A DNA stretch of 5,774 nucleotides from an uncultured Paracoccaceae bacterium (lineage in GTDB: Bacteria > Pseudomonadota > Alphaproteobacteria > Rhodobacterales > Rhodobacteraceae), in contig CALEZJ010000011.1 of assembly GCA_937927885.1 (NCBI GenBank), positions 1-5,774 of the forward strand, read 5' to 3'. The notes beneath the pieces are model-generated. The model made no database searches. It was not told the DNA's origin and saw only the letters and a program-made list of their open reading frames with translations. Below, piece after piece: positions 1 to 5,264 of this stretch (the first letter of the stretch is position 1; every line of letters begins with the position of its first letter). The translations under genes and the position numbers were made by a program.

Positions 1-1
1 G

Positions 2-514
2 AAGATCGCCTTCCCGCTGCACCCGGAATACCGCACCCTGCCGATGGTCTGGTACATCCCGCCGCTGTCGCCGATCCAGAACGCCGCCGAGGCCGGAAAG
101 ATCGCCGCCAGGGACGACATGCCCGACGTGCGCAGCTTGCGCATTCCGGTGAAGTATCTGGCCAACATGTTGACGGCGGGTGACGAGGCGCCGGTTGTCT
201 CGGCGCTGGAACGCATGCTGGCGATGCGGTCTTACATGCGCTCGAAAACCGTGGATGGGGTGGTCAACCTGGCCGTCGCGCAGCGCGTTGGCCTGACGCC
301 CGCGCAGATCGACGACATGTATCAGATCATGGCCATCGCGAATTACGAGGACCGCTTCGTCATCCCGACGACGCACCGCGAACTGGTCGAGGATGCCTAT
401 GACCTGAAAGGCGGCTGCGGGTTCACCGATGGCAACGGCTGCTCGTCGGGGACCTCGGGCAAGACGCTCTTTGGCACCAAGAAGTTTCGCAGCCCGCAGG
501 AGTTCATCGCATGA
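2..514 (+). CDS. narH: Respiratory nitrate reductase beta subunit NarH (3' part, 5' end outside window)
   Basis: The Fe-S electron-transfer subunit of membrane-bound nitrate reductase NarGHI passes electrons from the NarI hemes to the NarG molybdenum site on the cytoplasmic face. The reading frame is open from the left edge (base 2) to a TGA at 512-514, giving about 170 C-terminal residues, roughly the last third of a family of about 510 residues. Recognisable NarH signatures are the FPLHPEYRTLPMVWYIPPLSP stretch (start of the fragment, bases about 11-73), the region about 140-210 with KYLANMLTAGDE, and the Gly/Cys-rich tail GGCGFTDGNGC (about bases 412-444). The four cysteine clusters that bind Fe-S centres lie in the missing N-terminal two thirds and cannot be checked. 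The stop codon overlaps the narJ start (ATGA), indicating translational coupling. Identification is very secure; the gene is cut only by the window edge, and no internal damage is visible. Confidence 0.96.
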   Translation, partial: KIAFPLHPEYRTLPMVWYIPPLSPIQNAAEAGKIAARDDMPDVRSLRIPVKYLANMLTAGDEAPVVSALERMLAMRSYMRSKTVDGVVNLAVAQRVGLTPAQIDDMYQIMAIANYEDRFVIPTTHRELVEDAYDLKGGCGFTDGNGCSSGTSGKTLFGTKKFRSPQEFIA

Positions 515-1218
515 AGACCTTTCGCGCGCTCTCGGCCCTTCTGGCCTATCCGACCGCCGACCTGCAACAGGCCGTCCCGGCCATCCGGCAGGTCATTGCC
601 GCCGAGGGGGTCATCCCCCCCGGCGATGCGGCCGCCCTCGATCCGCTGCTGGACAGTCTGGGCTTCGACGACCTCTATGACCTCGAAGAACGCTATGTGC
701 TGCTTTTCGACCGGTCGCGCACGCTGTCCTTGAACCTGTTCGAGCACATCCACGGCGAAGGCCGCGACCGGGGTGGGGCAATGGTCGACCTCCTGGAGAC
801 CTATCGCGCGGGCGGGTTCGATCTGACCGGGCCGGAACTGCCCGATCACCTGCCGGTGCTCCTGGAATTCCTCTCGACCCAGCCGCTCGAGGACGCCCGG
901 GCGATCCTCGCCGATGCCGGCCATATCCTGGTCGCGCTGGCGGAACGGCTGACCCGGCGCGAGAGCAGCTATGCCCCGGTGCTGGCGGCTCTGGTCAGCG
1001 TCGCCCGGGCCACCCCCGCCACCGAGGAGGCGCAGGCGCTTCTGGCGGAGAAGGACGACGACCCGACCGACCTCGCCGCTCTCGACGAGACCTATGCCGA
1101 GGCGCAGGTGATGTTCGGTCCCGATCCGAACGCCGGCTGCCCGGTCTCGCGCGACCTGCTCGCGCGGATGGACATTCCCCCCGCCCGCGCGCCACAGGCC
1201 GCGCCGGCCACGATCTGA
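511..1218 (+). CDS. narJ: Nitrate reductase molybdenum cofactor assembly chaperone NarJ
   Basis: A cytoplasmic chaperone of the TorD/DmsD/NarJ family. In E. coli, NarJ binds the NarG N-terminus, allows molybdenum cofactor and Fe-S insertion, and holds NarGH until it docks on NarI. The predicted protein has 235 residues, close to E. coli NarJ (about 236). It is all-helical in character and carries the family core at residues 73-120: LSLNLFEHIHGEGRDRG, then MVDLLETY, then the GPELPDHLPVLLEFLS segment. The C-terminal third has the Asp/Glu-rich run (KDDDPTD, 181-187) and ends in a Pro/Ala-rich tail. The ATG at 511 overlaps the narH stop by four bases and follows AGGAG at 498-502 with an 8-base spacer, so the start is well supported. 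It lies 12 bases before narI. No missing motif or frameshift was seen. Confidence 0.96.
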   Translation: MKTFRALSALLAYPTADLQQAVPAIRQVIAAEGVIPPGDAAALDPLLDSLGFDDLYDLEERYVLLFDRSRTLSLNLFEHIHGEGRDRGGAMVDLLETYRAGGFDLTGPELPDHLPVLLEFLSTQPLEDARAILADAGHILVALAERLTRRESSYAPVLAALVSVARATPATEEAQALLAEKDDDPTDLAALDETYAEAQVMFGPDPNAGCPVSRDLLARMDIPPARAPQAAPATI

Positions 1219-1230
1219 CGGGAGGTTTCA

Positions 1231-1956
1231 ATGCACAACTTCGTCTTCGGGATATTCCCGTATATCGCCCTTACAATCATGGTGATCGGCTCGGTCGCCC
1301 GATACGAGCGTGACCCCTTCACCTGGAAATCGAAGTCCAGCCAGATGCTGCGCAAGCGGTCCTTCGTGCTGGGCTCGGTGCTGTTCCATGTCGGTGTGCT
1401 GGTGATCTTCGTCGGCCATCTGGTTGGCCTGCTGACGCCGATCGCTGTCTTTGACACCCTGGGGATCAGCCACGGCGCCAAGCAGGTGCTGGCCATTGTC
1501 GCGGGCGGTATTGCCGGGGTCATGGCGCTGGCCGGAGGGATCATCCTGTTGAACCGCCGGATGATGGATCCCCGGATCCGTGCCAACTCGACCTTCGCCG
1601 ATACCGGCATCCTGTGGCTTCTGATGGCACAACTGGTGCTGGGGCTGGGCTCGATCTTTGTGTCGCTGGGCCACCTTGACGGGCATGCGATGGTGGATCT
1701 GATGTCCTGGGCGCAGGGTATCGTCTATTTCCAGTCCGGCGCGGCTGAACACATCGTGGACACGCACTGGATCTTCAAGCTGCATATCTTCCTGGGACTG
1801 ACGATCTTTGCGCTCTTCCCGTTCACCCGGCTGGTGCACATTGTCTCGGCCCCGGTGCGTTACCTGTGGCGGCCAGGCTACCAGATCGTTCGCTCGCGCC
1901 GGGGGGCCCGGGTGCCGGTCAAGGGCGTTGGCCCTGTCTCGGGTCCGGCGGAGTAA
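1231..1956 (+). CDS. narI: Respiratory nitrate reductase gamma subunit NarI (cytochrome b)
   Basis: The membrane anchor and quinol-oxidising subunit of NarGHI. It holds two b hemes that carry electrons from quinol across the membrane to NarH. It has 241 residues against about 225 in E. coli, the surplus being a basic/Pro-rich C-terminal tail (about 221-241). About five hydrophobic helices are visible, near residues 4-22, 47-70, 85-108, 125-148 and 183-205. All four expected heme ligands are present: His53 and His63 (FHVGVLVIFVGHLVGLLTP), and His185 and His203 (KLHIFLGL...RLVHI). By comparison with E. coli His56/66/187/205, His53/His203 should bind the periplasmic-side heme and His63/His185 the cytoplasmic-side heme. 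The start is ATG 1231 after a strong GGGAGG (1220-1225, 5-base spacer). There is no signal peptide, as in the family, where the initiator end faces the periplasm. Base composition is a little less GC-rich than the neighbours, as expected for membrane helices. Confidence 0.97.
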   Translation: MHNFVFGIFPYIALTIMVIGSVARYERDPFTWKSKSSQMLRKRSFVLGSVLFHVGVLVIFVGHLVGLLTPIAVFDTLGISHGAKQVLAIVAGGIAGVMALAGGIILLNRRMMDPRIRANSTFADTGILWLLMAQLVLGLGSIFVSLGHLDGHAMVDLMSWAQGIVYFQSGAAEHIVDTHWIFKLHIFLGLTIFALFPFTRLVHIVSAPVRYLWRPGYQIVRSRRGARVPVKGVGPVSGPAE

Positions 1957-1961
1957 GGCAC

Positions 1962-2753
1962 ATGGCACTTCTGAACGATATCACCGTCAACGGCCGGGTC
2001 ATCCCGGCCGCCACCATCGCCACCGAAGCCCAGAACCATCCGGCGCCCAAAGGCAAGCCGGGTGTGGCCTGGATGGCCGCCGCCCGCGCTCTGGCGCTGC
2101 GCGAAATCCTGCTTGGCAAAGCGCGCTCCATCGGCCTGCAGCCGCAGCCGCAAGACATCGCGCCCGGGCAGCGCGAGACCGATGACGAGGCGCTGATCCG
2201 GCAATTGCTGGATGCGTCAGTCACGCCCCCTCCGGTGGGCGAGGCCGAGTTGCGCGCAGCCTACGAGGCCAGCCCCGACCGCTTTCGCGCCCCGCCCCTG
2301 TGGGAGGCTGCGCATATTCTGATCCCCGCCGCGCCCGGGGATGCCACCGCGCGCAAGGGGGCAAAGGCGCTGGCCAGTCAACTCATCGCCGAATTGCAGG
2401 CCAATCCCACCCGCTTTGCCGCCTTGGCTGCCGAACATTCGATCTGCGAGAGCCGCAAGTCGGGGGGGCTGTTGGGCCAGATCGGTCCCGGCGACACGGT
2501 GCCTGAATTCGAATCCGCCCTGCGCGGCCTGCCCGAGGGCGCGATCACGCCCGAGCCGGTGGAAAGCCGCTATGGTTTTCATGTCATCCGCCTGGATGCG
2601 CATGCCGTGGGGGCGGTGCTGCCCTTTGCCAGCGTTGCACCTCGGTTGCGGGCTGCTGCGGAAAAGGCGGCCTGGGTCCGTGCCGCAAGGGCCTTTACCG
2701 ACCGTTTGGCCGCCGAGGCCAGCGTCACCGGCATTACCCTGGGTCCCGCCTGA
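1962..2753 (+). CDS. NifM/PpiC-like parvulin peptidyl-prolyl cis-trans isomerase of the nar operon
   Basis: A predicted cytoplasmic proline isomerase of 263 residues. The N-terminal part (1-110) is helical and SurA/NifM-like, opening with ITVNGRVIPAATIATEAQNH. The parvulin domain spans about 114-213. Parvulin signatures visible are the first active-site His in EAAHIL (His118), EHSICES (Cys162, matching the catalytic-pocket Cys of E. coli PpiC HSTCPS), SGGLLGQIGPGDTVPEFE (168-184) and GFHVIRL (His207). No signal peptide or lipobox is present, unlike periplasmic SurA/PrsA, so it should act on cytoplasmic proteins. The frame is open upstream within narI. ATG 1962 is chosen because it lies just after the narI stop (5-base gap) and follows GGAG (1950-1953), which overlaps that stop. 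A PpiC-type gene also follows narI in Pseudomonas aeruginosa (PA3871), so a role in NarGH maturation is plausible but inferred. Confidence 0.9.
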   Translation: MALLNDITVNGRVIPAATIATEAQNHPAPKGKPGVAWMAAARALALREILLGKARSIGLQPQPQDIAPGQRETDDEALIRQLLDASVTPPPVGEAELRAAYEASPDRFRAPPLWEAAHILIPAAPGDATARKGAKALASQLIAELQANPTRFAALAAEHSICESRKSGGLLGQIGPGDTVPEFESALRGLPEGAITPEPVESRYGFHVIRLDAHAVGAVLPFASVAPRLRAAAEKAAWVRAARAFTDRLAAEASVTGITLGPA

Positions 2754-2772
2754 GGCCGGAAAGGGGGTCCCC

Positions 2773-3384
2773 ATGTCCCGCAGGGAGGCAGATGACCGTG
2801 AGAACCGCACCCGGGGCGCGCGGGCTGCGCCTCCGGCACTGGGGCCGGGGGATTGCCCGCTGGAGGCGCTGCGCGAAGTCCATTTCCTGCAGCGTCAGAT
2901 TTGCCGCGATCTCGAGGTTCTGGCGGAAACCCGGGTTCCTCGCGCTGCCCTGGCGCGTGGCGTTCTGTTGAACCTGTGCCGCGATCTGCCGCTGCACCAC
3001 GCCGACGAGGACCACGACCTCTTTCCCCTGCTGCGCAAAAGGGCCGAGCCCGAGGACGAGATCGACCCCTTGCTGGATCGGCTTTCGGCCGATCATTCGC
3101 GTGATGCAGGCCAGAGACCGCCGTTGCTGGCGGCATTGGCGTGCCTTGCCGACGGTGCCCTGCCCGCTCCCGAGGACCGCATCGCCCTGCTGGCCCTGGC
3201 GCAATCCGAACGGCGGCACATGACCATCGAGAACGCAATCGTCCTGCCCCTCGCCCGGGCGCGCCTGACCGACGAGGACCGAACGCATCTGATGGCTGCG
3301 ATGGCAGCCCGCCGCGACGCACCCCTTGCCGCCGAGGGGCCCTGCCGGAAGATACTGGCCGAGGTTCTGGGGCTGGCGCCCTGA
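2773..3384 (+). CDS. Hemerythrin (HHE) domain protein, last gene of the nar operon
   Basis: A predicted 203-residue, four-helix di-iron protein. Candidate iron ligands appear in the usual order: His37 (REVHFLQ), His75 with Glu79 in HHADEDHDLFPLL (75-87), His108 (SADH), and His149 with Glu153 in RRHMTIENAIVLPLA. This fits the H...HxxxE...H...HxxxE layout of bacterial hemerythrin/HHE domains. The first 30 residues are Arg/Ala/Pro-rich and probably disordered; there is no signal peptide or membrane helix. Start ATG 2773 follows a strong purine tract, GGAAAGGGGG (2758-2767), and lies 19 bases after the isomerase stop, so it is most likely co-transcribed with nar. Related proteins bind O2 or NO or repair Fe-S/di-iron centres (YtfE/ScdA, NorA). 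This one lacks their N-terminal ScdA-type cysteine domain, so its exact role is open. The domain call is secure; the function is inference. Confidence 0.87.
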   Translation: MSRREADDRENRTRGARAAPPALGPGDCPLEALREVHFLQRQICRDLEVLAETRVPRAALARGVLLNLCRDLPLHHADEDHDLFPLLRKRAEPEDEIDPLLDRLSADHSRDAGQRPPLLAALACLADGALPAPEDRIALLALAQSERRHMTIENAIVLPLARARLTDEDRTHLMAAMAARRDAPLAAEGPCRKILAEVLGLAP

Positions 3385-3463
3385 CCCTGCGCAGTGGGGT
3401 CGAGTTCTTGCCATTCTCACCGGCGGGGCGCGGGCGTCCCTTCGTCCCTGCTTCTGGAATGGC

Positions 3464-3495
3464 GCCCCGGCCGAACATCTGGCCGGGGCTTTTTT
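3464..3495 (+). terminator. Rho-independent terminator of the nar operon
   Basis: A perfect 9-bp GC-only stem pairs GCCCCGGCC (3464-3472) with GGCCGGGGC (3481-3489) across an 8-base loop (GAACATCT). It is followed directly by six T residues (3490-3495). It lies 79 bases after the hemerythrin stop and just before the FNR-type promoter of the next gene, so it separates the two transcription units. Confidence 0.94.
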
Positions 3496-3525
3496 CCGCG
3501 AGCCCTTCTCTGCGGGGAGAAAAGC

Positions 3526-3539
3526 TTGATACATATCAA
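3526..3539 (+). promoter_or_regulatory. FNR/Anr/FixK-type operator, perfect TTGAT-N4-ATCAA
   Basis: TTGATACATATCAA matches the FNR-family consensus at all ten defined positions, and the flanking C/G extends the dyad to 16 bases (3525-3540). Its centre (3532.5) lies 59 bases before the ATG at 3592. With the TAGGGT element as -10, the centre falls at about -41.5, the class II activator position. In denitrifying alphaproteobacteria, such sites are bound by FnrP/FnrL (oxygen) or by Nnr/NarR/Dnr-type relatives (NO, nitrate/nitrite). Which regulator acts here cannot be told from the site. Confidence 0.9.
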
Positions 3540-3561
3540 GTAGAACCCCACGCCAATGGGC

Positions 3562-3567
3562 TAGGGT
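3562..3567 (+). promoter_or_regulatory. Probable -10 element of the FNR-dependent promoter
   Basis: TAGGGT keeps the most conserved TA and final T of the sigma-70 -10 box. It predicts a transcription start near 3574, which puts the upstream FNR box at -41.5. No recognisable -35 box is present, as expected for a class II activated promoter. AGGAG (3581-3585) then lies 6 bases before the ATG at 3592, giving a short leader of about 18 bases. Confidence 0.6.
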
Positions 3568-3591
3568 CACGCAGCAGAACAGGAGTTGTCC

Positions 3592-4101
3592 ATGCGCATC
3601 GCGTTTGTCAGCCTGCCCGGCAAGGGCGCCACGGACGCCTGCCTCGCCGAGGCGGTGGCCCTGCTGACCGCGCGGGGGGTGCCGATGGCGGGGACGGTCC
3701 AGACCAATCCAGAACGCCCGGGCGGGCATGTCTGCGACATGGACGTGCGCGTTCTGCCCGATGGGCCGGTGTTGCGCATCAGCCAGAACCTTGGCGCGGG
3801 TGCACGCGGCTGTCGGCTGGACGGCGGGGCGCTGGAGACGGCCGTGGTCGAAGTGGCACGGCGGCTAGACGGTGCGGCGCTGCTCGTCGTCAACAAGTTC
3901 GGCAAGCAAGAGTCGATGGGACGCGGCCTGGTGCCCGTCATCGCCGAAGTGGCCGCGCGCGGGCTGCCCGTGCTTGTCGGGGTAAACGCATTGAACAGGC
4001 TCGCTTTTCTGGAGTTTTCCGGTGGTCTGGCCGAAGGGTTGCCCGCCGATCCCCAGGCCATCGCCGCCTGGGCGCTGGCGGCGATCCTTGCCGAGGTCTG
4101 A
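3592..4101 (+). CDS. DUF2478 family protein, probably molybdenum-related, FNR-controlled
   Basis: The predicted 169-residue soluble protein matches the DUF2478 family as I recall it. It starts with a beta strand and a Gly/Lys turn (MRIAFVSLPGKGATD), followed by HVCDMDVRVLPDG (46-58), RISQNLGAGARGCRLDGGALE (63-82, with Cys74) and LLVVNKFGKQESMGRG (97-111). The fold resembles a small P-loop-like nucleotide protein, but the first loop (LPGKGATD) is not a full Walker A GxxxxGK[ST], so NTP hydrolysis should not be assumed. Family members are often near molybdate transport or molybdoenzyme genes, and here it follows the nitrate reductase operon. ATG 3592 is preferred over TTG 3586 because it fits the AGGAG (3581-3585) spacing. 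It has its own terminator-insulated FNR-type promoter. The biochemical role is unknown; family assignment is fairly sure. Confidence 0.85.
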   Translation: MRIAFVSLPGKGATDACLAEAVALLTARGVPMAGTVQTNPERPGGHVCDMDVRVLPDGPVLRISQNLGAGARGCRLDGGALETAVVEVARRLDGAALLVVNKFGKQESMGRGLVPVIAEVAARGLPVLVGVNALNRLAFLEFSGGLAEGLPADPQAIAAWALAAILAEV

Positions 4102-4172
4102 CGCAGGCCTCGATTGACCGGGGCCAGGGCTGAACCCGCGCTGTTCTTCCTGAAAGTGGAGTGAAACGGCAA

Positions 4173-4232
4173 CCTCGGGGCGGCTCTGCCGAGGTCGGGG
4201 TCGCTCTGTCCCGGACGGCCACTACCCCGACC
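4173..4232. repeat. Two overlapping inverted repeats, possible terminator structures
   Basis: The first dyad pairs CCTCGG (4173-4178) with CCGAGG (4189-4194), with a 10-base loop. The second pairs GGTCGGGGT (4193-4201) with ACCCCGACC (4224-4232), nine perfect pairs and a 22-base loop. The arms overlap by two bases, so the full stems compete. Neither is followed by a T run. They lie 70-130 bases past the DUF2478 stop, where a transcription end would be expected. Confidence 0.5.
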
Positions 4233-4281
4233 CACAGCGGCGCCGTTGACTGCGCAGATCTGCCTTGCGGCAGGTTCCGGC

Positions 4282-4320
4282 CGGTCTTTCGGTTGGTGGT
4301 CTTTCGGTTGGCGGTCTTCG
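4282..4320 (+). repeat. 15-base tandem repeat, about 2.6 copies
   Basis: Two near-identical units, [C/T]GGTCTTTCGGTTGG (4282-4296 and 4297-4311), are followed by a partial third copy (4312-4320) with one T fewer, running into a G tract. The first two units differ only at their first base. It is non-coding as far as I can tell, and short enough to have arisen by slippage. Confidence 0.85.
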
Positions 4321-4449
4321 GGGGGGTCAAGGTGCCGTGCAGGCGCATCACAACGGACACTTGACGATTGTCAGGACCCACGCACAGGTTTTCCCGCACG
4401 CGCTGCCTTCTGGTCCCGCAGCCGCCTTCGGCACGGTCGACAGGATTGT

Positions 4450-4486
4450 CTGATGGGTCCCGGCAATCACCACCGAGGCCCATCAG
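4450..4486 (-). terminator. Possible hairpin terminator of the minus-strand operon
   Basis: CTGATGGG (4450-4457) pairs perfectly with CCCATCAG (4479-4486). One G-U and one C-G pair extend the stem inward to about 10 bp, leaving a loop of about 17 bases. It starts about 20 bases beyond the stop codon of the dehydrogenase gene on the minus strand. There is no T tract on the minus-strand exit side, so an intrinsic terminator is possible but not proven. Confidence 0.4.
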
Positions 4487-4505
4487 CGCGGGGGTGCCCT
4501 CGAGG

Positions 4506-5264
4506 CTAGTAGGTCGCGCGCCCGCCCGACAGATCAAAGACCGCGCCGGTGGTAAAGCTGTTCTCGGGGCTCGCCATCCAGACGATCATCGCTGCCACCT
4601 CGTCGACATCGACGAAACGCCCGCGCGGAATCTTGGACAGCATGAAACCGATATGCTCGGGTGTCATCTGGTCGAAGATGCGGGTGCGGGCGGCGGCTGG
4701 GGTCACGCAATTGACCGCAATGTCGCTGCCCGCGTGCTCCTTGCCCAGGGACTTGGTCAGCGCGATCACGGCGGCCTTGCTCGCGGAATAGGCACCGGCG
4801 TTCGGGTTCCCCTCCTTGCCGGCGATCGAGGCGATGTTGACCACCCGTCCATACCCCTGCCGTTCCATCTGCGGCAGCACTGCGCGGCAGGTGTGGAAGG
4901 TTCCGGTCAGGTTGATGGCGATGACGCGGTGCCATTCGTCCGGCGGATAGTCGATCACCCGCGCATTGGCGCCAGCAATCCCCGCCGAGTTGACCAGAAT
5001 GTCCAGTCGACCGAGGCGTGCGCTGGCGTCCTGTGCGGCAGCCATGACCGCGTCGGCATCCGTGACGTCAAGGGCGATTCCCTCGGCCCCGCCCCCCAGC
5101 GTTGCCGCCGCCTCCTGCGCCAGGGTGCCGTCCTTGTCCCACAACAGGCACCGCGCTCCTGCACCGGTGAGGCGGCGTGCGACGGCCAGTCCGATCCCCT
5201 GCGCACCGCCGGTGACGATGGCAACCTGACCCTTCAGATCATAGCGTGCAGCGATCCTAGACAT
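4506..5264 (-). CDS. Short-chain dehydrogenase/reductase (SDR), probably sugar-acid type
   Basis: A classical NAD(P)-dependent SDR of 252 residues, a normal length for the family. Visible motifs are the cofactor glycine loop TGGAQGIG (18-25), Asp43 after the second strand (LWDKDG), which favours NAD over NADP, LDV at 65-67, the NSAG motif (92-95), and Asn118 in INLTGTF. The catalytic Ser146 (NIASIAG) and Tyr159-x-x-x-Lys163 (YSASK) are also present. The C-terminal GAVFDLSGGRATY is the typical SDR end. ATG 5264 follows AGGAGG (complement of 5274-5279) with a 9-base spacer. The start overlaps the FAH-family stop by 8 bases, so the two are translationally coupled. SDR plus FAH hydrolase pairs perform 2-keto-3-deoxy-L-fuconate/L-rhamnonate 4-oxidation and then cleavage. 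That is the best functional guess, while a 3-oxoacyl-ACP-reductase-like label would be the generic alternative. The SDR family is certain; the substrate is not. Confidence 0.93.
   Translation of the reverse strand: MSRIAARYDLKGQVAIVTGGAQGIGLAVARRLTGAGARCLLWDKDGTLAQEAAATLGGGAEGIALDVTDADAVMAAAQDASARLGRLDILVNSAGIAGANARVIDYPPDEWHRVIAINLTGTFHTCRAVLPQMERQGYGRVVNIASIAGKEGNPNAGAYSASKAAVIALTKSLGKEHAGSDIAVNCVTPAAARTRIFDQMTPEHIGFMLSKIPRGRFVDVDEVAAMIVWMASPENSFTTGAVFDLSGGRATY

Larger units (their letters stand above)
4102..4505. other. Convergent intergenic region without a convincing gene
   Basis: About 400 bases lie between the DUF2478 stop and the stop of the minus-strand dehydrogenase. Several open frames of 60-90 codons (and a longer minus-strand one overlapping the neighbours) exist, as expected at this GC content. 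None has a recognisable product and ribosome site together. The stretch holds several hairpins, a 15-base tandem repeat and a degenerate FNR-like dyad (listed separately). A weak 6-bp hairpin with one G-U pair (4106-4111 with 4120-4125) follows the DUF2478 stop but lacks a T tract. I see no tRNA, insertion sequence end or promoter worth calling. Confidence 0.7.

Noticed and set aside
3383..3401. Small GACCC/GGGTC hairpin at the hemerythrin stop codon
   Set aside because: It has only five pairs, a 9-base loop and no T tract. The strong terminator 60 bases downstream explains the transcription end.
2579..3729. Two long minus-strand open frames opposite the isomerase and hemerythrin genes
   Set aside because: They are compositionally odd (Arg/Gly/Pro-rich) and cross the terminator and FNR promoter region, while the + strand frames carry clear parvulin and hemerythrin motifs.
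4254..4284. Short palindromes GCAGATCTGC and CCGGCCGG and a CTGCC/GGCAG hairpin
   Set aside because: Palindromes this short are expected by chance at this base composition and have no supporting context.
4161..4509. Overlapping open frames of 60-90 codons on the + strand in the spacer
   Set aside because: Their products are Arg/Gly/Ser-rich and resemble no family. They lack convincing ribosome sites, and random open frames of this length are common at high GC.
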